From NCBI RefSeq assembly GCF_027622855.1, contig NZ_JAPZVR010000007.1, positions 18,296 to 82,295 on the forward strand: a stretch of DNA of 64,000 bases, read 5' to 3'. The stretch comes from Glycomyces algeriensis. GTDB taxonomy: Bacteria; Actinomycetota; Actinomycetes; Mycobacteriales; Micromonosporaceae. Made by a program: the position numbers and the translations under genes. The notes below the pieces were generated by a model. It did not search any database, was not told the DNA's origin, and worked only from the letters and a program-made list of their open reading frames with translations. How positions within the stretch are numbered: position 1 is the stretch's first letter; each line of letters starts with the position of its first letter. Below are positions 59,170 through 64,000 of this stretch, piece after piece.

Positions 59170-60467
59170 GCCGCTGTAGCCAGTCTTGCGCTGGCATCTT
59201 CGATCCAAGTGTCGATCTTCGGTGAGAGCTCCGCCAGTTCCGAATACTGTTCCTGGACCTCCGTCCAAGCCAAACTCACTCGACTAGCAGTGTCTCTAGC
59301 GATCTGACTTAGATCCAAATTAATGGCCCCAAATCGATCTTGCAGCGTACGCTGCAGGCGCACGAACGAGTCAGCGCGAATTTGATCGAACCTTTTACTA
59401 CCCGCAAGCTTAAGACCAAAATCTGGGACTTCATCGGGCGGCTGGTATGCGATCGTCGATACAAGGTCGTAAACGGGAGAAAGCTTTGGATTCCGCCCAT
59501 CAGGATATATGAGTGCCCAGTTCTTAAGGTGTGCGTCTCCGTTTCCGATAACTGCGTTGAAGGAAATGCGACGAACAGTCTCTGCTAGCGAATTCAGATC
59601 TCGCCCACGATAGGCGATTCCCGCAACGGTCTCAAATTTACTTCGATATTTGTCTTGAGTATGACGAGTCGGTTCAGTCCATCTGTTCAAGACTTGAGCG
59701 AAATCTTCAACGTGAACCATCCTTCGTGAGCGATCCGGTTTACGGTCAAACCTTCGAACCGCGTACGCGAACTGCTCCGACCCCGGCCACATCCGCTTAG
59801 GAAGTTGCCTGGGGAGCTCGTCGCGGTGAATCAGCCTCACTTCCGGAGTGTCGATTCCGATTTCTCCCGCCATTCGCATCATAAGAAACTCGTTCACTGG
59901 CGCGTTCGGATAACGATAGTCCGGAAACTTCACAAGCCAATCGCCATGCTCACCAGCTGCCGGAATAGTCAATCGATCGCTGACTTCAAGCATCGAAAAT
60001 TTCAATGCCACCCCGGCAAGAGAGAACCGCCAAGCGGATTCAACCCCGGGAGCTGGAGAGACCGGGCGCATAACGGAAATCGCCTCGATGTTTGACGATG
60101 TCTCCACTTCCTCAGCCGCAACAACTTGAACGGCCCCCGGAAGGTCATGACCTACCTGCGCTAGAAGCTCCATTTCTCGCTCAGCTGAGACGCCTCTGTC
60201 TTCTGCGATCCACTGTCGCAAGGGCCCTTCCGGGAGCAGATTGGAAAACCACGGCGGAAGAAGCAGCGCTGACGCACAGGACTCGTTGAGATGTTCCTCG
60301 AACCAAAGACCGAGCACGGGACGGTTCGGGTTCTGCAAGTACTGGGCAGTGAACTCAAACTCGGAGAAGTCACCGCTGTGATGGATACGCCCAATCTGAG
60401 ATCCGTGCAGCAAAACCGCATAAGAACCCACAACACGTTGAGACAATGTTTCCCTACTCCTCGCCAT
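59166..60467 (-). CDS. HipA-family serine/threonine kinase (no HipB partner)
   Basis: 433 residues from ATG 60467. Complete HipA architecture: an N-terminal HipA domain (LGLWFEEHL, NLLPEGPLRQW), a Gly/Ser loop WRFSLAGVALKFS with the likely autophosphorylated Ser (S149), ATP Lys in GDWLVKFPD (K180), catalytic NGDAHLKNW (D311, N316) and metal Asp in PVYDLVST (D334). HipA kinases phosphorylate translation factors such as GltX to arrest growth. Normally a HipB antitoxin precedes it; here the upstream gene is a DUF262 protein overlapping by 14 bp. Codon third positions are markedly less G+C-rich than in neighbours, a sign of transfer. Confidence 0.88.
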   Translation of the reverse strand: MARSRETLSQRVVGSYAVLLHGSQIGRIHHSGDFSEFEFTAQYLQNPNRPVLGLWFEEHLNESCASALLLPPWFSNLLPEGPLRQWIAEDRGVSAEREMELLAQVGHDLPGAVQVVAAEEVETSSNIEAISVMRPVSPAPGVESAWRFSLAGVALKFSMLEVSDRLTIPAAGEHGDWLVKFPDYRYPNAPVNEFLMMRMAGEIGIDTPEVRLIHRDELPRQLPKRMWPGSEQFAYAVRRFDRKPDRSRRMVHVEDFAQVLNRWTEPTRHTQDKYRSKFETVAGIAYRGRDLNSLAETVRRISFNAVIGNGDAHLKNWALIYPDGRNPKLSPVYDLVSTIAYQPPDEVPDFGLKLAGSKRFDQIRADSFVRLQRTLQDRFGAINLDLSQIARDTASRVSLAWTEVQEQYSELAELSPKIDTWIEDASARLATAA

Positions 60468-62136
60468 CGAAATCCATTGATTGAATATCAACGGTGTCTT
60501 CGAATCCCCATTCGGTGGCACGGCTCAAGAAGGAACGAAACCACTCCTCCAGCAGACGGTTTCGCTCGTGAAGGAATGACCTAGGGCCCACATCCACCAG
60601 CTGCCGATACGCTCCTCGCTCAATCAAGTGGGACTCCAGCAGAATCGGATCAGTAGCAAGCTCAATCGCAGCCGAAATTGGCGCTGGTTCCTCGGTAGAG
60701 GGGAGCAACAAGAAATTTGCTGGACTTAGATACAAATCCTCAGCGGAAGACTGTGGATAAATTCTCTGAACAGCCGGACGCGCTGTGGTCTTTTCTCCAA
60801 TAATGGCAGCCAGGTCGTGAATTTCAAAGGCTTCGCTACTTTCGAAGGATCTTGGTCCACGGTCCCACCACGAGCACAGCATTGCCTTAGACGAAGCGTG
60901 ATTGGTCCGGAACTGACTTGGGAAGTCAAGCGGATACCGATCTTCGTTTCCAATCACACGAAGAAGTGCCTGGACAGACCCTTGCTCACTGCCGCGACTA
61001 ATTCTGCTCGGCAATGCGCGAGCCATTTGGCTAAAACTGCCCCGGAACACCACCGGCCCCGCGGCCGTGGTGCGCCAGTACCAGCGACGCAGCAAGCGGA
61101 GACTATTCGCGCTAGGAGAAGGAAAGAAAGCGAAGAATCGAGTAAGAACTACAAGCAAGGCCTCGTATGAAAGGAACGCCGCATGAGGCACGGACGCGTG
61201 CTGCTGCAGGAATTCAACGGCTCTGTGTAGAGCAGCCGCCCCTTCCTCATACGCCGTGTCTCGATCCTCTCCAGGGAAATCATTACTAGATCGCGTTCCC
61301 GTGCTCCCGAGATCATTACCCGCGAACTCACTGTGAATATCTCGGGTTGGATCACTGCCGCGTCGAACGAGGATTGATGCGAGTACCGTCCTTTCTGGAA
61401 TTTGACCAAATCCCGTGGCAGCGTCGATCTTAGATACGATACGAGGTATTGTCAGATGGTCATCAACCGCGTTTTCAGGCCCTGAATATAGGGCCTCGAA
61501 AACCTCAGAACGTCGTAGTCGCTTCCCGTAATTATTCATTCTATCGAAGATATCCGTTAGAATGTCCTTATCATCAACGCGAACAAAATAGGCCGGAATT
61601 TTGTACTCGCGAAGTCTTTTTGCTACCCGTGTGGCCGTCGTTAGATATTCGCGATCGAAATCAGGGCCCTTAGCGTGAAACCAGTCAATGAGTGATTCGA
61701 TATCAAAGAGTGTTGGCACCCGAATGAGATGTGGAGATACAACTCTAGGGCTCTGTACAAATTTACGTTCCTGCAAATCGTAATAGATCTCGAAGCGCGA
61801 ATCCGAGGCGCCATCTCGATGCAGAACATTGGCTAGGCTAATAATTCGCTGTTGCCCGTCAACAACCCAAAGACCCTTTTCGGATCTGGGGGCATTGATA
61901 GTAAGCGCCCCGAGTGTCAAAACTGCCTTTGGGCTCTGCCGCTCCCATAGAAGCAGGTTTCCGATGGGGTAGCCACGATCAATGCTGTCAAGCAAACGAA
62001 CGACGTCTTTGGAGCCCCATCGAAAGTCACGCTGGAAATGAGGGATTCGTATCCTCCCTGCCCAGGTATCTGCAACCAGGTCATCCAACCCGATCGTGCC
62101 AGCGCTCGGTTGGGTCTCTAGGCTCATTTCCGACAC
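60454..62136 (-). CDS. DUF262 domain protein with degenerate DUF1524-like end
   Basis: 560 residues from GTG 62136 (Shine-Dalgarno GGAAGGAAAC, 6 bases). The N-terminal DUF262 (ParB/Srx-like NTP-binding) domain shows IPHFQRDFRWG (31-41) and VVDGQQRI (91-98); DGQQR is the signature. In GmrSD and related defence enzymes, DUF262 is joined to an HNH-type DUF1524 nuclease with H-x-x-P. Here the matching place reads VQRIYPQSS with Arg for His, followed by a recognisable SPANFLLLPS block, so the nuclease looks inactive. Low G+C. It precedes and overlaps the HipA gene, suggesting a two-gene defence or toxin-antitoxin-like unit. Confidence 0.85.
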   Translation of the reverse strand: MSEMSLETQPSAGTIGLDDLVADTWAGRIRIPHFQRDFRWGSKDVVRLLDSIDRGYPIGNLLLWERQSPKAVLTLGALTINAPRSEKGLWVVDGQQRIISLANVLHRDGASDSRFEIYYDLQERKFVQSPRVVSPHLIRVPTLFDIESLIDWFHAKGPDFDREYLTTATRVAKRLREYKIPAYFVRVDDKDILTDIFDRMNNYGKRLRRSEVFEALYSGPENAVDDHLTIPRIVSKIDAATGFGQIPERTVLASILVRRGSDPTRDIHSEFAGNDLGSTGTRSSNDFPGEDRDTAYEEGAAALHRAVEFLQQHASVPHAAFLSYEALLVVLTRFFAFFPSPSANSLRLLRRWYWRTTAAGPVVFRGSFSQMARALPSRISRGSEQGSVQALLRVIGNEDRYPLDFPSQFRTNHASSKAMLCSWWDRGPRSFESSEAFEIHDLAAIIGEKTTARPAVQRIYPQSSAEDLYLSPANFLLLPSTEEPAPISAAIELATDPILLESHLIERGAYRQLVDVGPRSFLHERNRLLEEWFRSFLSRATEWGFEDTVDIQSMDFDGEE

Positions 62137-62228
62137 GGGCGTTTCCTTCCGTTCCACGCCCTGCACGGACGTAGTAGACAGTCTAGTACTCCCCTGCGTG
62201 TCAGCAGGAACGCAGAGGACCCCGGCAA

Positions 62229-64000
62229 TTACCCGACGAGGGCGCCGACGCCGAGGATCGCCTTGAGGTCGGCCGAGAGCTCGACCGAGGGCCGCACGCG
62301 CCACTGGTCGCCGAGGGCGAGCAGCGTCGTCTTCGGCCCGTTCGCGAGCTGGACGCGCACTTGGGCTTCGCCGCGGTGGGTCTTGAACGTGTCGGAGAGC
62401 TTTTCGATGAGGTCGGGGTTCACCGCGGCAGCCCGCAGCGCGAGCGTGACCGGCGCCGAATTCGACTCCGGCCCCCGCGACGTGTCGAGGACGGCGAGGT
62501 CCTGGGCGATGAGCTGGGCGGTGCCGTCGCGGCGGTCGAGCTTGCCCTTGACGCAGCACACGAGGTCGTCCGCGAGTGAATCCGAGACGAGCTCGTACGT
62601 GTTGGGGAAGAACCGGACCTCGATGGAGCCGGCCAGGTCCTCCAGGGTGGCCGAGGCCCACAGCTTGCCCTGCTTGGTGACGCGCTTGGCGACGTTCTGG
62701 AGGATGCCCGCGACGCGCACGTTCGCGCCGTCGGCGATCTCCTCGCCGTGGAGCGCCGCGACCGGTCGGTCCGCATTGGACGAGAGCAGCCGCTCGAACC
62801 CGTTGAGCGGGTGGTCGGAGACGTACAGGCCGAGCATCTCGCGCTCGAAGGCGAGCTTGTCGCGGCGGTCCCACTCGTCGTCCGAGATGGTGAGGTCGAC
62901 GCCGAGGGTCTCGGTCGTGTCCTCCATCATGCCGCCGAACAGGTCGAACTGGCCGCGGGCCTCCTCCTTCTTGATGGAGACCATCGCGTCGATCGCCTTC
63001 TCGTGCACCTCGGCGAGGCCGCGGCGGGCGTGCCCGAGCGAATCGAACGCGCCGGCCTTGATGAGCGACTCGACGGTGCGCTTGTTGCAGACCGGCGCGG
63101 GGACCTTCTGCAGGAAGTCCTTGAAGTCGGCGTAGGCGCCCTTCTCCTCGCGGGCCTCGATGATGCCGGCGACGACGTTCGCGCCGACGTTGCGGACCGC
63201 GCCCATGCCGTAGCGGATGTCCTTGCCGACCGGGTGGAACATGTGCCGGGACTCGTTGACATCAGGCGGCATGACGGTGATGCCCATGCGGCGGCATTCG
63301 GAGAGGTAGATCGCGGCCTTGTCCTTGGAGTCGCCCACGGAGGTGAGCAGCGCGGACATGTACTCGGCCGGGTAGTTGGCCTTCAGGTAGGCGGTCCAGT
63401 ACCCGACGAGGGCGTAGCCGGCGGCGTGCGACTTGTTGAACGCGTACCCGGCGAAGGGCAGCATGATGTCCCACAGGGTCTTGATCGAGTCCTTCGAGTA
63501 GCCGTTGCCGAGCATGCCGGCCTCGTAGTCGGCGTACATCTTCTCCAGGACGTCGATCTTCTTCTTGCCCATGGCCTTGCGCAGCATGTCCGCCTGGCCC
63601 ATCGTGAAGCCCGCCAGCTTCTGGGCGATGCGCATGATCTGCTCCTGGTAGACGATCAGGCCGTACGTCTCGGAGAGGATCTCCTCGAGGGCCTCCCCGA
63701 GTTCGGGGTGGAGCGGGACGACTTCCTGGCGCTTGTTCTTGCGGTCGGCGTAGTTGTTGTGCGAGTTCGCTGCCATCGGGCCGGGCCGGTACAGGGCGTT
63801 GACGGCGATGATGTCGTTGAACTCGGTGGGCTGCATGCGCTTGAGGAGCTCGCGCATGGCCCCGCCGTCGAGCTGGAACACGCCGAGGCTGTCGCCGCGG
63901 GCCAGCAGCTCGTAGGCCTTCGGGTCGTCCGTGGCGAGCGTGTCGAGGTCGATCTCGACGCCCCGGTTGAGCTTGATCGCCTCGATGGCGTCGCCGATGA
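62229..64000 (-). CDS. dnaE: DNA polymerase III alpha subunit, C-terminal part (runs off the window)
   Basis: About 590 residues of the 3' end of dnaE; the 5' two-fifths to two-thirds lie beyond 64000. Typical blocks: GDSLGVFQLDGGAMRELLKRMQP, NALYRPGPMAANSHNNYADRK, VYQEQIMRIAQKLAGFTMGQADMLRKAMGKKK, AFNKSHAAGYALVGYWTAYLK. It then passes through the HhH region and OB-fold (VRVAGILQNVAKRVTKQGKLWA) to a normal end. It is the replicative polymerase. The frame is open to the window edge. The DUF262 gene begins 93 bp past its stop in the same direction. Confidence 0.97.
   Translation of the reverse strand, partial: IGDAIEAIKLNRGVEIDLDTLATDDPKAYELLARGDSLGVFQLDGGAMRELLKRMQPTEFNDIIAVNALYRPGPMAANSHNNYADRKNKRQEVVPLHPELGEALEEILSETYGLIVYQEQIMRIAQKLAGFTMGQADMLRKAMGKKKIDVLEKMYADYEAGMLGNGYSKDSIKTLWDIMLPFAGYAFNKSHAAGYALVGYWTAYLKANYPAEYMSALLTSVGDSKDKAAIYLSECRRMGITVMPPDVNESRHMFHPVGKDIRYGMGAVRNVGANVVAGIIEAREEKGAYADFKDFLQKVPAPVCNKRTVESLIKAGAFDSLGHARRGLAEVHEKAIDAMVSIKKEEARGQFDLFGGMMEDTTETLGVDLTISDDEWDRRDKLAFEREMLGLYVSDHPLNGFERLLSSNADRPVAALHGEEIADGANVRVAGILQNVAKRVTKQGKLWASATLEDLAGSIEVRFFPNTYELVSDSLADDLVCCVKGKLDRRDGTAQLIAQDLAVLDTSRGPESNSAPVTLALRAAAVNPDLIEKLSDTFKTHRGEAQVRVQLANGPKTTLLALGDQWRVRPSVELSADLKAILGVGALVG

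Noticed and set aside
59166-62136. Standard HipBA toxin-antitoxin module
   Set aside because: No Xre-type HipB gene precedes hipA; the upstream overlapping gene is a DUF262 protein.
59166-62230. Prophage or insertion-sequence remnant
   Set aside because: No integrase, transposase, terminal inverted repeats or target duplications were seen; only the base composition suggests transfer.

Overview
The window is about 70% G+C overall, with GC-rich codon third positions, many GTG/TTG starts, probable leaderless mRNAs and perfect GC-rich stem terminators. Together with a Tad-type pilus locus, type VII secretion (ESX)-style proteins, an LppU-type lipoprotein family and mycobacterial-type SerC and citrate synthase 2, this points to a high-GC actinomycete. 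I suspect a Glycomyces-like genus, but the sequence does not prove the family. There are no rRNA or tRNA genes, no CRISPR array and no transposase.

Region 1 (1-16.6 kb) is mostly housekeeping. It holds a Q/P-rich membrane protein, an aldehyde dehydrogenase, two LppU-like surface proteins, a lone pstB with a PHO-box-like element upstream, an NHLRC2-like thioredoxin/NHL protein, a branched-chain-type 2-oxoacid dehydrogenase operon (E1alpha-E1beta-E2) and a dimethylargininase. Region 2 (16.6-23 kb) is a Tad/Flp pilus operon on the minus strand: CpaE/Ssd-like, TadA, TadB, TadC, Flp-like DUF4244, TadE and a TadG-like gene. It has three defects: a 660 bp gap between tadA and tadB, a very long N-terminal extension on the pilin ORF, and a one-base frameshift in the last gene. 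Region 3 (23-37.9 kb) carries aldose epimerase, citrate synthase, a Tat-exported PIG-L deacetylase, serC, a sulfotransferase, a fructosamine kinase, moaA-moaD, a minimal UvrD-like protein and an EspI-like ATPase with ten 30 bp tandem repeats.

Region 4 (37.9-44 kb) is a cobalamin uptake operon under a B12 riboswitch. The first two genes encode membrane-anchored exported proteins that look like the alpha-barrel and beta (DUF4430-like) halves of animal transcobalamin. They are followed by the ECF modules T, A (fused double ATPase) and S. A long poly-C/G run in the second gene is probably an assembly artefact; a similar run opens the window.

Region 5 (44-59 kb) is accessory. It contains tandem RNHCP zinc proteins, regulator/target pairs with visible operators (TetR/SDR, TetR/esterase, LysR/SDR), and a type VII-associated cluster: YbaB-like, EspC-like, a WXG-like carrier, an EndoU-type RNase toxin and its probable immunity protein. 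Carrier and toxin are in different frames although such toxins are normally one polypeptide. Region 6 (59-64 kb) has a low-GC two-gene cassette, a DUF262 protein followed by a HipA-family kinase with no HipB. It sits between dnaE (3' part only, running off the window) and a GC-rich membrane gene whose start codon overlaps the hipA stop. This cassette and the split transcobalamin-like operon are the strongest candidates for an undescribed system.
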